From Datisca glomerata (taxonomy: Eukaryota > Streptophyta > Magnoliopsida > Cucurbitales > Datiscaceae), in assembly GCA_003255025.1 (NCBI GenBank), contig QANY01008646.1, forward strand, positions 372,001 to 436,000: DNA of 64,000 nucleotides, given 5' to 3'. Made by a program: the position numbers and the translations under genes. Below, one piece after another: positions 24,088-35,149 of this stretch (position 1 is its first letter; each line of letters begins with the position of its first letter). Below the pieces are notes generated by a model, which saw only the letters and a list, made by a program, of their open reading frames with translations, ran no database searches and was not told where the DNA came from.

Positions 24088-25701
24088 ATCCCTCCTCAAA
24101 TTTATCATGGGTGAAGTGATGAGTTTGTCTCTTAAGAAAGTGAATTGAGTGGAAGACAGTGGTTTAGTAAAAATATTAACTAGTTGATGGTTAAAAGGTA
24201 TGCGTTTTATAACAACATCCTTCTTCATCACTCTTTCTCTGACAAAGTGATAGTCGATCTCAACATGTTTGGTTCGGGCATGAAGTATCGGGTTTGAAGC
24301 AATGGAGGTGTTGTCACAATATAGTGTTGGAGCAGTGGCTTGAAAAACATGTGGATCTCGCAAGATTCGTCTTAACTAGCTCAATTCTGCCGTTATATTT
24401 GCTAAAGCTTTTTATTCGGCTTCAGTGGATGATCGAGCTACGTTGCTTTGCTTATTTGCACTCCAAGAAACTGCATTGGATCCAAAGAGAATGACGTATC
24501 CAGAAGTGGATCTCCTATCAGTAGGATCCCCTGCCCAATCCGAGTCACTGAATGCCTGCAAATTAAGAGAATCGGGTTTAAACAAAAGTCCATTGTCAAT
24601 AGTACCATTAATATATCTTAGGATCTTTTTAGCAGTAGAGAAGAATGTCGTAATAGGAGAATGCATAAATTGACACACTCTATTCACTGCAAAGCTAATG
24701 TCAGGACGAGTAAAGGTAAGATATTGTAAAGATCCTACATACTTCTATAGAGGGTGATGTGAGAGAGAAAAGATCCCATGTGAGAATAAGTAAGAGAATT
24801 TGAAGCACAAGGTGTTTGACAAGGTTTTGCATTTATCATACCATCCTTTAAAAGTAAGTCCCTAGTATATTTTTGTTGATTCACAAAGATTCCACTGTTG
24901 ATTCTAGTTATTTCTAAACCAAAAAAATACTTTAAATCACCAAGATTAGGCATATCAAAGGATTTCTGCAAATTTTCAACAATACTGTCTATTGTGGCAT
25001 TATTGGTGCCACTAATAATAATATCAATAATATATAATAAGATATAGGTTAGAGAAAAACCAGTAGCATGCACAAACAATGAGGTAAATTTCTCAACGCA
25101 GGCTCGGGAAGCCTATTTTAATCCATATAAAGATTTGTTCAGTTTACAAACATAATTTTGGTAATTGTTATCAACAAAACCTGGAAGTTGAGTCATGTAC
25201 ACCTCTTCAGATAAGTTACCATGTAAGAAAACATTTTTTTACGTCCAATTGCTAAGTCCATCCAAAAGTGGCAGCCAAAGTAAAATAAGAATGGTTGGTT
25301 TCTTAATGACGGGGCTAAAGGTTTCTCCATAGTGTAACCCTTCCCTCTGATGATTTCCCTTAGCAACTAATCTGGCTTTATGCCTAGCTATTGTCCTATT
25401 TAGATTAAAGTTTAAAGACCCACTTGCATCCCGCTAGATTTTTAGAAGAGGGTAAAGATACTATTGTCCAAGTATTTTGAATAGTAAGGGCCCTATATTC
25501 ATCATGCATAGCCTTGGTCCATTCTAGAGATTTGGAAGCAGTGACAAAGCTAGTTGGCTCATTGTTGGACTGTAAAATAGTTCTATCTACAAAGCTGAAA
25601 ATTGCATGAGCTTTTAGAATTGATGAAATCTGAAATTTCCAGAGGACAAAGTTGCTCGAATTAGGGCAGATGGATCCCAGGTTACATAAAATTGAAAGCA
25701 A
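24070..25701 (-). pseudogene. Copia gag-pol pseudogene (gag N-terminus fused to RT/RNase H)
   Basis: Reading minus from 25701, NFVLWKFQISSILKAHAIF is the start of a Copia gag. Within about 20 residues it changes to SKSLEWTKAMHDEYRAL and NLAGCKWVFK, the start of the Copia RT domain, so the rest of gag, protease and integrase are deleted in frame. RT continues through frame breaks (25080-25400) to LLYIIDIIISGT (about 25000-25035), where the family has LLYVDDIIITG, so one catalytic Asp is replaced. Then come LGDLKYFFGLEI and RNase H motifs FSDSDWAGDPTDRRSTSGY, SSTEAE and LYCDN, ending at a stop just before the polypurine tract. It is not functional. Confidence 0.9.
24088..24098 (-). promoter_or_regulatory. 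Copia polypurine tract
   Basis: Plus tccctcctcaa, minus ttgaggaggga, directly abutting the 3' LTR. This is the expected position and composition for the plus-strand primer. Confidence 0.75.
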
Positions 25702-25918
25702 GAAAATGGGGAGTGAGATGAGAAAGATGATGACGAATCTATGTGGGTCATAGTGGTAACGTTGTTAGGAACGTGGCCAGAAGGATTGATTTGGGAATTT
25801 GTTACCATTTGTGAAGAATGGTTGTTCTGGGGCAGATGTTGACACTCGACTGTGTCAAGAATATCAGAGGAAGAGTTTTCTTCGATTTCAACCATGAACG
25901 GAGACATTTGACAGATCT

Positions 25919-25929
25919 GGCTCTGATAC
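25919..25929 (-). promoter_or_regulatory. Copia primer-binding site (initiator Met tRNA)
   Basis: Minus gtatcagagcc immediately follows the 5' LTR and complements the 3' end of plant initiator methionine tRNA (family consensus tggtatcagagc). Confidence 0.85.
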
Positions 25930-26126
25930 TGAAAAATGAAGAAAAGAAAAAGGAGATCGAGAAGAAGGTAGAATGAGAGCAAGAATACTGAATAATGCTT
26001 CTATATTCATCAACTTCCATAGTAATGATAAACTTCCATAGTAATGATAAAGACTCAAATATTAAGGAGAAAAGACTAAGATACCCTCTAACTACTAACC
26101 TAATTACTTAACCATTTATCCTAACA
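25930..26126 (-). repeat. Copia 5' LTR
   Basis: On plus it runs tgaaaaatgaagaaaag to tcctaaca, ~197 bp. It contains a local duplication of aacttccatagtaatgat (26013-26050) absent from the other LTR, so the two LTRs have diverged by indels as well as substitutions. Confidence 0.85.
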
Positions 26127-27060
26127 CTGTTTATACAGTCCCAATTCACCCCAATTATTAACAAATGTCAAATAACAAAAGAAAATTCATTGACACACAA
26201 TCTTCAAACCATTGATCCCTTTTTCAGCCCGGGCAACACCTCGCTCAACCTAAACCCTAAACCAAAATCCCAAAACCCAATACCCAAACAGTCTCTCTGT
26301 TGACTGAAGCACACGAAGAACAACCCCTATCTCCCTCTTCGATTATCCTACACGAAGAAAAACCCATTTCCCTTCCTTCTTTGATTTGCATTACTTCAGA
26401 GAAGAGGATCGAAAATTTCATCAATTTTTCAGTCCAGGTTTGAGGTAAGTTACGTAGATCTTCTCATTTCCTCTCTGAAATCTTCTATCTTCTCTTCGAT
26501 TATCCAAAAAGAAGAGAACAAAGTCAGGAGCACCGAAACGAAGCCAAAAGAAATACGGAACAAAGTCATCGTGCCAAATATACTTCAACAGAGAATAAAA
26601 CCCTTAATCAGATTTGCAAAGTACCCTTAAACAACATAGAATAAACCATTGATTAAATAAGAGAAAACCCTTAATCCTCGTAGAGAATCATGGCAGAAAA
26701 CACCACAAGCCCTCAATCAGTTAAGCAGAAACCCTTAATTAAATCGGAAAAAAACCATTGAAAACTGCAAAAACCCTTAATCGAAAACAACGGAAAACCT
26801 AAATCGAAAGTTCATCCCTTAATCGAAACCCATAAAGCAAACAAATATATCCCACACTTACCTCAAAGAAATCGCATAGGAAATTACAGAGAAACCCTTA
26901 GACAGTAGGGCATCGAAGAAGAAAGAAGAAATTGAAGAGGGAGTGGAGTGATCGTGTTCATATGGTATCGAAGAGGGGGTATCGTCTTCGTCGAAGAGGG
27001 AAATTCCAGAAAGGGTTCTGGAGTTGTGGGGGGTTGTCTGGGTATTGGAATAATTCTATT
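26127..27060. other. Gene-like but non-coding region with repeated cccttaatc motifs
   Basis: The region looks like gene leader DNA: a telo-box (aaaccctaa, 26252-26260), CT-rich stretches and acgaagaa repeats. No reading frame of credible length is present. Between about 26590 and 26840 the motif aacccttaatc or cccttaatc recurs about seven times at irregular spacing. The only open frame (26932-27114, 60 codons) is unsupported. It may be the end of an unrecognised DNA transposon that captured a promoter. Confidence 0.4.
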
Positions 27061-27074
27061 CCAAATATCATAGG

Positions 27075-27102
27075 GACGTCGTTTGCAAGGACAAACGACG
27101 TC
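27075..27102. repeat. Perfect 11-bp inverted repeat (hairpin)
   Basis: gacgtcgtttg (27075-27085), 6-bp loop caagga, then caaacgacgtc (27092-27102). Each stem holds a gacgtc palindrome, an ACGT-core bZIP-type site. Its role is unknown. Confidence 0.8.
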
Positions 27103-27119
27103 GTGCTAATTTAAACTAA

Positions 27120-28590
27120 CGTCCAATTAACAGCGTTGAGTTTAGGGTTTACTTTATCAATTTTTGATAGTTCAGACTATAAATTATAATATAAATTTAT
27201 GATTTAAAATAATTTGAGGCATAAATATATATATATTTTTTAAATTTATCTTTTAATTTGACCATTCAAATCTTAAAGACATATCATAAAGTCACCTCAA
27301 TGTTATTTTATTAAATTTCAACTTTTAGAACTTATAAAACATAATTAATTTTTTCCACAACGATAAGTTTACCCACTTAATTATCTCAATCACCAAGTTT
27401 TAAGAACTTACTTGACCTTAAAAGAATTAAGCACGTAATTTTTTTTTAACTTGAACAAACGTACACGATTTGCTTAAAGTAAAACATTGTTGTACTAATG
27501 TTTTTTCTTCTTTAGCCGACTATTGCATAAGATTTAATAAAATAATAATGACGTGACATGATAATGGTGGGTCGAGAATTCTTTTCTCGACATTCATACT
27601 GAGATTAATCTTGATCATAGAATTTGATCAGGTTAATCTTAGCCGTTAGATGACTTAGAGAGACTCTGTCTCCTAAACAGGTATAGCAGGTAACGATCTC
27701 TAAAAAATTAGGATTTTTCTTACTGTCTCTTTTTTTTTTCTTTTTCATTCAATCTCAGTATGCCATCATCTCTTTGTGGTCCGAGACCTCCTCTCTCTTT
27801 CTCCTCCATTTTTGTAAGTTCTCTCCCTCTCCCCCCCTCTCTCCATCACCCATCTCTCTCCTCTCTCTCTCAGGTTGGCGCAAGAGCTCGAGCTTTTGTC
27901 TACTATTAAATTCAACCATAAAAGCTCGAGATTTTGTCAATGGGGAAGTGGTAGTTTTAATGTTAGCATTTTTTTTCAAATTTTAATGGTTTACTTTTGA
28001 CTCATCCACACAAAAGGGAATAAAATCTTTCTCTCTATCTTTCAGCATCTCTATCTGTCTCTCTTTCTCTTTGATTCTTGTTCTTTCCTAAAAATGAGCT
28101 CTTAGATTTGCAGATCTGCTTCTAGGGCAGCCAAGTCGTTCCTCTATGCTCTCCAGATGGTGGAAATCTACAACTGAAATGATTATCTCCGATAGTGATT
28201 GTACTGTCAGTGACTCTCAGAGGGAACCCTATTTTCTGGCTCTTTATCTTTTTAATTGGAATTATTTATTTATTTTTTGAACTAATAAGTGAATCTTTAG
28301 AGTTTTAATTGATTTACTAGGTTCTCCAATGTCGATAATTCATATTTGGGAGCTCATACGGACGTTGAAGACGAGATTGAGGGGGTTCGATAAAAAAAAC
28401 GTGTCTGTTGAGTTCTTCGGAGGATTTATGAATAGTGAATTTGTGAAGAAAGTGAAGCGAAGTTTGGTATGTTCTCTATCCTTTTTGTTTGAGCATTAAT
28501 TATTCTATTGCTTCCAATTTATTAGAAGTTTTTCGCTGGCTGGTAAAGGGCTCAAATGGTATATTTTGTTGGTAGATGGGAGGATTAAAA
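27120..28590. other. Intergenic, with CT-rich leader-like DNA; no gene recognised
   Basis: 27720-27890 and 28030-28075 are CT-rich, like plant 5' leaders, and 28310-28470 has a short open stretch ending in a GT site. No continuous gene could be built. This may be a decayed or captured gene fragment. Confidence 0.4.
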
Positions 28591-28596
28591 CATGAC

Positions 28597-28831
28597 CATT
28601 GCTTTTCAATTGGTTGATCTGGATTTGCGACTTATTCTAGATTATTCGTTGGTAGAATGGAAAGAATTAGGGGAAGAAGGGTCCGCGAGTAATGACTGGG
28701 AAGATCGAAAAATGGGAAGAAGAAATGATTTTTTGGTTAGACGTATGACATTAGCTAAACATTTTCTTCGAACAAATATAAAACCAGAATGGATGGTTTT
28801 ATGTCTATTACCAGTTCTTCCTCCAGAGTTG
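28597..28831 (+). pseudogene. rpoC1: Nuclear insertion of plastid rpoC1 fragment (NUPT)
   Basis: The translation [40 protein letters not shown] and [16 protein letters not shown] is a central piece of the plastid-encoded RNA polymerase beta' subunit. In a plastid this gene is about 680 codons; here only about 78 codons remain. Flanks are unrelated AT-rich nuclear DNA, so it is an organelle-derived insertion and not a gene. The frame is still open across the fragment (28592-28861 in all) despite substitutions relative to the family (for example LILDY for IIIDY, and SASND for the usual Pro-Thr-Gly-Asn-Glu). The sequence after 28831 (aatatcgatatccatcgaaa) looks plastid-like but could not be identified. 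Confidence 0.9.
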
Positions 28832-28861
28832 AATATCGATATCCATCGAAAGAATCAATGA

Positions 28862-30830
28862 AGGGAAAAAGTGTTAGGGGCATAGATATATATTAATAAA
28901 AAATAGACTAATCTTTTTTAGACATAAATCTAATTTTTTAAAATTTTGAACGGTTTTACACATTTATTAAACTTATCCTGGTAAGCATCATTTATAGGCT
29001 TTTCTATTTAATTAGTAGAAAGGCATGTGGTTAATTTCATTCAACTTTGTGTGGTTACTAGTTCGTGTTTATGTTATTGTAAAAAATAAATTTGAATGAA
29101 GTACGTTCTGTTTTGGTTGGAAGCTTTTTCTGATCGGTTAATCGATGTTCAATTAATCATGATTGCTCCAAGAACTCTTATATGATCAGTTGATGTGTGA
29201 TGAGAATACTAGTAGTTAAACCCTCAAGGATTTTTTTTCTCATTGGTACCATTTATTGGACTATATAATCTGGCTGCACTCCTTGTACAAGGAGTAGTTG
29301 AAATGCATTTGATACTGAGTGCCCTCTAAAACTTTAATACCTTGGTAGAACTATTTTGTTCTTATTGACCAATATCATTTGGAGGTATCGTTGGATGCTA
29401 TATTTTGTTCTTATTGATACTTTATTAGCATAAGTGGGCCAAATAAACATTGATATGTACATAACAAGCATCATAGTATAAAGTAATGATGATGTGCATG
29501 AAGATGCCACTTGTGCCCACAACAGGGCCATGGATCTTTGCCTTTGCTGTGTGGTATACATGTGTATATATTTAGATAAGACTTTTGGCCATGGAGATAT
29601 CATTCTCTCTATGGAGGTATCATTCTCTCTAGTGTATGAGTTATGTTTTAATGTTGATAAAAGTAGTTCCTCCTTTGTGTAATAGATGTGGGTTCTGCAA
29701 TGTGCTTGTTACATTTTTACAAAGATGATGTGGCTTTCTGCATGCATTCTTTCAAATTTAAATTGCAATAAAAGGTTTAGTATCCTTTAGTCTAGTCTTG
29801 GACATATTATCTTTTACCGCACCCCACTCATTGTTAATTAGAGTGTGTCAACATCTTAGTTTTCATAAATTTTGCTAAACAGCTAACATTATGAGTGTAT
29901 GAAGATGGTTCATCATAATTATTTTTATTTTTTTCTGCAGAAAGCAATTCGCAAAAAGCCTCAAGAGTCCAATGTTTATCCCTACCTGACAACTTTCATA
30001 TTTTTTGACATGTATCCAATGTTTCTATTTTGTGAGTTTAAATTACATTATGCACTATTGTGATCAACATTATCTGGTGTCCCATGTTGGTGTGATACTC
30101 TGTTTTGTGTCTTTTTTGGTTTATGTAGGTTGATATTCAAATTTGGCATCCAAATGACTTTAGTTTGTAAACTTCTATAAAATAATAATGTATGTCTTTG
30201 TTTAAAAAGTTTATCTCGTAAAAATCAAACTTTGGAATAATGACACTAATACAATCAATTTTTTAGTGTATCATTTATAGGATCCATCTCCAATGTTGAG
30301 AATACCATTAATCCCATGTAATTCTTATTTTTTAGTTTTTTCTAGATTTCGATATCGTCACCAAGCATTATAATATGTTTTGATTTTGACAATGAAGTCC
30401 CTAAAGAGAGCTTGAACAGATGGAAATATCTCTATACAAAGAGTGTAGATCAGAGATGAGACGCACATTGCAACTTGATCTTGAGGGTAAAATGGCACAA
30501 CTGAAGTAATCATTAAAAAGTACCGGGATTTGCATATTGTTCTGCTACTTTCTAGTGTAATATTTGTGTAGTGATGTATAGAAGTAGGTTTGAAGTGTGT
30601 TTAGAATGAATTTGTATCAGAAGAAATATTCATTTGTAGTGGTACTTAATTTAATTTCAAATATAAGTGAAAATTGTTAATGTTTTGTATAAAGAAATCG
30701 AGAATTTTGAGAGAAAATGCATTATGTTACTCCATAGAGCAACCGTGCATATGACCTTCACCAATGCCTTATCTGAATTGGTGAAATGGAAGGACCTCTA
30801 CAAAAAGTATATATTAAGTGAAGAAATGAA
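28862..30830. other. Intergenic DNA, no gene recognised
   Basis: AT-rich with only short frames (89 codons or fewer). A polypyrimidine-ctgcag acceptor-like site at about 29930-29940 followed by aaagcaattcgc, and a short open piece near 30410-30510, could be relics of exons. No product is recognisable. Confidence 0.4.
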
Positions 30831-31246
30831 AATGACTAAGTAAATTTAAAATGTCAGGTGTGAAAATGATAAATGTAAAACATAATTATATAATGCTAAG
30901 TGTATGTAATTAAAAATAGTTAAATGTGTGTAAATAAATATGCTAAGTGTGTGAAAATTGACAAGTACACGAAAATAGTTAAGTGTGTGCAAATACGAAT
31001 AATTAAATGTGTGAAGATGGCTAAGTGTGAAAATTACTAAGTGTAAAAAAATAACTAAATGTAAAAACCACTAAATCTGTGAAAATAATTAAGTTTTTTG
31101 AAAATAAATAAGTTTGTGAAAATTGCCTATGAGTATGAAAATATGGCTAAGTGCATATAGGTAGCTAAGTGTGTACAAATAGCTAATTTGTGATATGATC
31201 AAGTCATGGAAATGATAGTTTGTATTTATGAAAATTATTATATGTA

Positions 31247-31574
31247 TAATGGTTAAGTGTATGTGATTAATATGATTAACGTGCTTACTTGTGCAAACAA
31301 CCGCCTGCATAGAATATTCTTGGTGTTCACTAAAATGTGCCACTAGAACTGCAGGTGTAGATATTTTAAGTGTGTGGAAATGACCAAATGTGTGAACATA
31401 GCTAAGTGTGTAATGGTTAAGTGTATGTGATTAATATGATTAACGTGCTTACTTGTGCAAACAACTGCCTGCATAGAATATTCTTCGTGTTCACTAAAAT
31501 GTGCCACTAGAACTGCCGGTGTAGATATTTTAAGTGTGTGGAAATGACCAAATGTGTGAACATAGCTAAGTGTG
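31247..31574. repeat. 164-bp direct tandem duplication
   Basis: 31247-31410 and 31411-31574 are nearly identical; I see about three mismatches. Each includes gattaacgtgcttacttgtg and a block ending gctaagtgtgta. It is a recent duplication inside an older degenerate array. Confidence 0.92.
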
Positions 31575-31735
31575 TAAAATGACCAAGTATGTGAATATAG
31601 CAAAGTGTGTAAAAATGACTAAGTGTGTGAAAAAGATAAATGCAAGGCATAATTTTATGAGTGAGAGAAAATTAGAAATTACAAGTACATGAAAGGCGTA
31701 ATTGTATGAAATTAATATGTGGTGATTGGGAGGGA

Positions 31736-31815
31736 TATTGACGATCGCCTATTTATACATGACGTTTGAGAAATGAAACAGGCGATTGGAAGCATAAAAC
31801 TAGCGTTTGAAAATG
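31736..31815. repeat. Dispersed repeat related to 32945-33035
   Basis: Shares cgcctattt, ...gaaacaggcgattggaagcat and ataaaactagcgtttg with 32945-33035. The same family of cgtttgg/ccaaacg motifs fills 32035-32210, where gtttgggccccaaac forms a near-palindrome (about 32163-32180). Confidence 0.65.
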
Positions 31816-32034
31816 ACTAAGCGTGAGAAATGACTAACTGTGTGAAAATGATCAGGTGTGTGAAAATAAACAAATTTGTGGAAATGGCAAAGTTTTGAAA
31901 ATGATTAAGTGTAAGAAAATTGTTGAGTATGTGAAAATGTCTAATTATGAATATTGCTAAGTGCATATGGAAATTGTTAAGAATCAAACAACACGATGGG
32001 GACCTAAACGTCATCAGTACATGACGATTCGCCT

Positions 32035-32240
32035 ACCATGACTAGCGTTTGGAGCCTGTTGGACACATTTGAGCCCCGAGCGCCATGGAAACATGCTTTT
32101 GTCTCGTGTCTCAGTGACAGGGGTCAAACACCTATATGTCTAGCGTTTGGGGTCTGCTGGTGACGTTTGGGCCCCAAACGCCATACACGCAGGCGTTTGG
32201 CCCAATACTCCATATTGGATCGTGGCACACGCAGATTAAC
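32035..32240. repeat. GC-richer island of cgtttggg/cccaaacgcc motifs
   Basis: An abruptly GC-richer stretch with five or more copies of (a)gcgtttggg and complementary ccaaacgcc, in an otherwise AT-rich region. No coding frame. It probably belongs to the same repetitive element as 31736-31815 and 32945-33035. Confidence 0.5.
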
Positions 32241-33109
32241 CTCCGGAGATCATAACTTTTGACTCGGTTGAAACCACGTGACCCATAAGATATCAAATGG
32301 AAGTTTATTTAGAGGTCTACATGCGTGATAGGGTTTACTCATTGCATCCCTGTTTCAGCTCCAAAAAAATAATGTTTAAAGTACTTTCGGATGCCCGAGA
32401 GCTGTTTTAATCTTAATTTTGGGCTTTCTAGTAATTCTCATCTCTTTTAAATTAAAACGTAAATAGGTTATTTTTCAAATTTTATGGGGTTATAATTTAT
32501 AAAATTAAAGGTTAAAATTTCAAGTTTTAATATTCAATTTCAAACTTTTATCGGATATGTTTGATTTATATATAGCATCCGACCTTGAGGGTTATAGTTA
32601 TTTGCCAAATCGATAAATAAGATTTACTGACCATTATAACATCACGACCTATAATTATATGTGGTGGAAACTCGTCTCGCTCGATACTTGTCACAAAAAT
32701 ACAACAACATTATTAATAACAACTTTTACAAGTTTATGAATAAGTGTTCAATTTTATCGAGAATTCTTAATTAATACAATCTAATTCACATAATAAGTGA
32801 GTATCATGAATGTTTGCTTTGAGATAACGATTTTTTCCAATTCTATCAATGATTTTCTTGGTGTGCGGTAAGTAATTACAAAAATATCAATTTTTATGAA
32901 GAATGACGATTAGAGCCATATAAATGGCGATTAGGAGCAAAAAAGTGACGGTTAGGAGGGAGACTAGCGATTGCCTATTTGTAAATGGTGTTTGGGGACT
33001 GAAACAAGTGATTAGAGGCATAAAACTAGCGTTTGGTTTTGACGATACGATTAACACCTTGAGGATGACGCTTAGGGGAAAAAAATAGGCAATTCGCCTA
33101 TCATGTATG

Positions 33110-33905
33110 GTGATTATGTTGTACGTATTTGGTGAACCCCTCCAAGAATTATTAATTTGTACGTATTTGGTGAATCTCTCCAAGAATTATTAATTTATAC
33201 GTATTTGGTGAACCCACTACGTAATTGGTGAACTCCACTACGTAATTGGTGAACCCCTCTAAGAATTATTCTTTTGTACGTATTTGGTGAATCTGACTAT
33301 GTAATTGGTGAATTCCACTACGTAATTGGTGAACCCCTCTAAAAATTATTCTTTTGTACGTATTTGGTGAACTCCACTACGTAATTGGTGAACTACAATA
33401 AGTAATGGTGAACCTCTTCAAGAAATATTTTTTTGTACGTAATTGGTGAACCCCACTATGTAATTGGTGAACCCCTCCAAAAATTATTTTTTTGTACTTA
33501 TTTGGTGAACCCCACCACGTAATTGCTGAACCCCATTACGTAATTGATGAACCTCTCCAAGAATTATTCTTTTGTACGTATTTGGAGAACCCCACTTGAA
33601 CCCCAACACGTAATTGGTGAACCCCTCCAAGAATTATTTTTTTGTACATATTTTGTGAACTCCACTACGTAATTGGTGAATCTCACTACATAATTGGTGA
33701 ACCTCAGTACATAATTGGTGAATCTCTCCAAAAAATTATTCTTTTGCACGTATTTGGTGAACCCCACTACGTTATTGGTGAACCTCATTACGTAATTGGT
33801 GAACCTCATTACGTAATTGGCGAACCCCTCCAAGAATTACTTTTGTACGTATTTGGTGAACTCCACTACATAATTGGTGAATTCCACTACATATTTGGTG
33901 AACCA
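33110..33905. repeat. 21-bp minisatellite with higher-order structure
   Basis: Units like acgtaattggtgaactccac (period 21) are grouped in sets of 2-4. The sets are separated by a spacer of the type ctccaagaattattcttttgt plus acgtatttggtgaac. Because 21 is a multiple of 3, open frames run through both strands (33564-33833 minus, 33642-33983 plus). They encode only the periodic repeat and are not genes. Confidence 0.92.
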
Positions 33906-33989
33906 AAAGAAAAACATTCTACCTGCTGGGATTTGTGTGGCACATATTGCTCCAAATGCGATCTAAGAGCCATAATAACTTAGCATCCA

Positions 33990-34780
33990 TGCCATAAATT
34001 TTTTCACGACATGATAAAGTTTTCCGATAGTGATAGTTAGAAAGTTTTTAAGATTTGATGGCGTAAATTAGAAGATAAAAAAATCATCGCCTGAAGATAA
34101 CTCTTAAATGACACTAGCAGTGATTGATGACTATGATCAAAAGGCAAGAACAGACAGGGAGGGGAAAAGTTAAGGAGAGGATCATTGTCCATACAATTCA
34201 CTCATAGTGTTATATGTGGAACATCCCAAAAAACTATGATAGGCGTGATTACAGATTGAAGGAATAATAGTTATATTTATTTTTTTTATTTACGACGATG
34301 TGAACCAGTAGTATCAGTTTTGTTAAAAAAAGAAGTAGAGGTTCATAAGAATTTAAAAAACAATATAACTCGGATGTATAGCTTTTTAATTATAAATTGT
34401 AGAGACGCAATTATCTATGTAAGGCAACCCATCTTTAGTTTAGTTGAAAAGTTCATTGAGGTTAAACCCTATAAAAAAGCCCATGCCCAATAGTCTGGTT
34501 GGGTTGGCCAAGCCCATGAATACTGAACTTGGCCCGACATCAACTAATGGGCTTTTGTGGCCTCACATCCATCTAGGATGGACATGGGCCTGTCATTTTG
34601 CAGCCAGGTTAGTTTGACCAGGCCATACCCAACTGTTATTTCTTAGTCGTTGGTGCCTTGCAAGATTACTTAAATTAGTTAGTCTTTTGCATGTGCTCAT
34701 TTGAAGTAACTTTATCTGGCATGCCCCAAATTGAGCTCGTCCAAGACTGTAAATGACACTAAATGTGATGAATCCCAATG
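33990..34780. other. Intergenic DNA, no gene recognised
   Basis: A stretch around 34470-34600 is rich in gggc/gccc motifs (gcccatg, gggcttt, tgggcct) in both orientations, like a small MITE, but no clear termini or target duplication could be fixed. Confidence 0.4.
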
Positions 34781-34837
34781 ACCGAAGTAGTATACTTGGT
34801 CGGAGAATAAAGTCGTCAATGTCAAAACTATTGAGGA

Positions 34838-35140
34838 CAAGCTCACCCAGGGTAGAATTCCAAGGACAAGCTCACCAAGGGCAACACTGTTGGGGATGAA
34901 GTTGAGGAACACCAAGCGATGAGCACTGTCTCGTCTAGGATTAAGCCATCGATAATGAGCTCGAGGAAACCTAAGTAACAAACACTGCCTTGCCCAAAGC
35001 GAAGCCGTTGAGGGTGAGGCCTATGAGCACCAAGAGACATGCATTGTCTTGTCCAAGGTGAAACCACTAAGGATGAGGCTAAAGAGCACCAACTGACAAC
35101 ATTGCCTCTCATCCTGTAAACCACCAAGAATGAGGCCACC
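34838..35140. repeat. 59-bp tandem repeat, about 5 units
   Basis: Repeat landmarks (atgaggct-type) fall at 34896, 34955, 35014, 35073 and 35130, a period of 59 with 57 for the last. Each unit has gagcaccaa, a ...cactgtctcgtc-like block and aagccattgagg-like ends. It is followed by a different array at 35150-35370. Confidence 0.85.
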
Positions 35141-35149
35141 ACTAACCCG

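Larger units (their letters stand above)
23892..26126 (-). mobile_element. Internally deleted Ty1/Copia LTR retrotransposon (2.2 kb)
   Basis: Minus-strand element with LTRs of about 196 bp at each end (23892-24087 and 25930-26126), each running TG...CA. It has a primer-binding site matching the initiator methionine tRNA and a polypurine tract. The coding part has been cut down: the N-terminus of gag is fused to RT. No 5-bp target duplication could be found (aaaaa versus ctgtt), suggesting flank decay or inter-element recombination. Confidence 0.9.
30835..32000. repeat. Degenerate short tandem repeat region (ctaagtgtgtgaaaatga type)
   Basis: Dozens of imperfect copies of a unit of about 16-20 bp built on ctaagtgtgtgaaaat occur, with expansions and interruptions. 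Frames read across it (for example 31089-31343 minus) are low-complexity repeats and not genes. Confidence 0.85.

Noticed and set aside
23887..26131. 5-bp target duplication for the Copia element
   Set aside because: Flanks aaaaa and ctgtt do not match.
28592..28861. Functional nuclear rpoC1 gene
   Set aside because: Only about 78 codons of a ~680-codon plastid gene, with no transit peptide or rest of the gene nearby.
31089..31603. Two minus-strand frames of 84-86 codons with near-identical segments
   Set aside because: They arise from the 164-bp duplication in a low-complexity repeat field.
33564..33983. Overlapping open frames of 89 and 113 codons on opposite strands
   Set aside because: Both are translations of a 21-bp tandem repeat; periodicity alone keeps them open.
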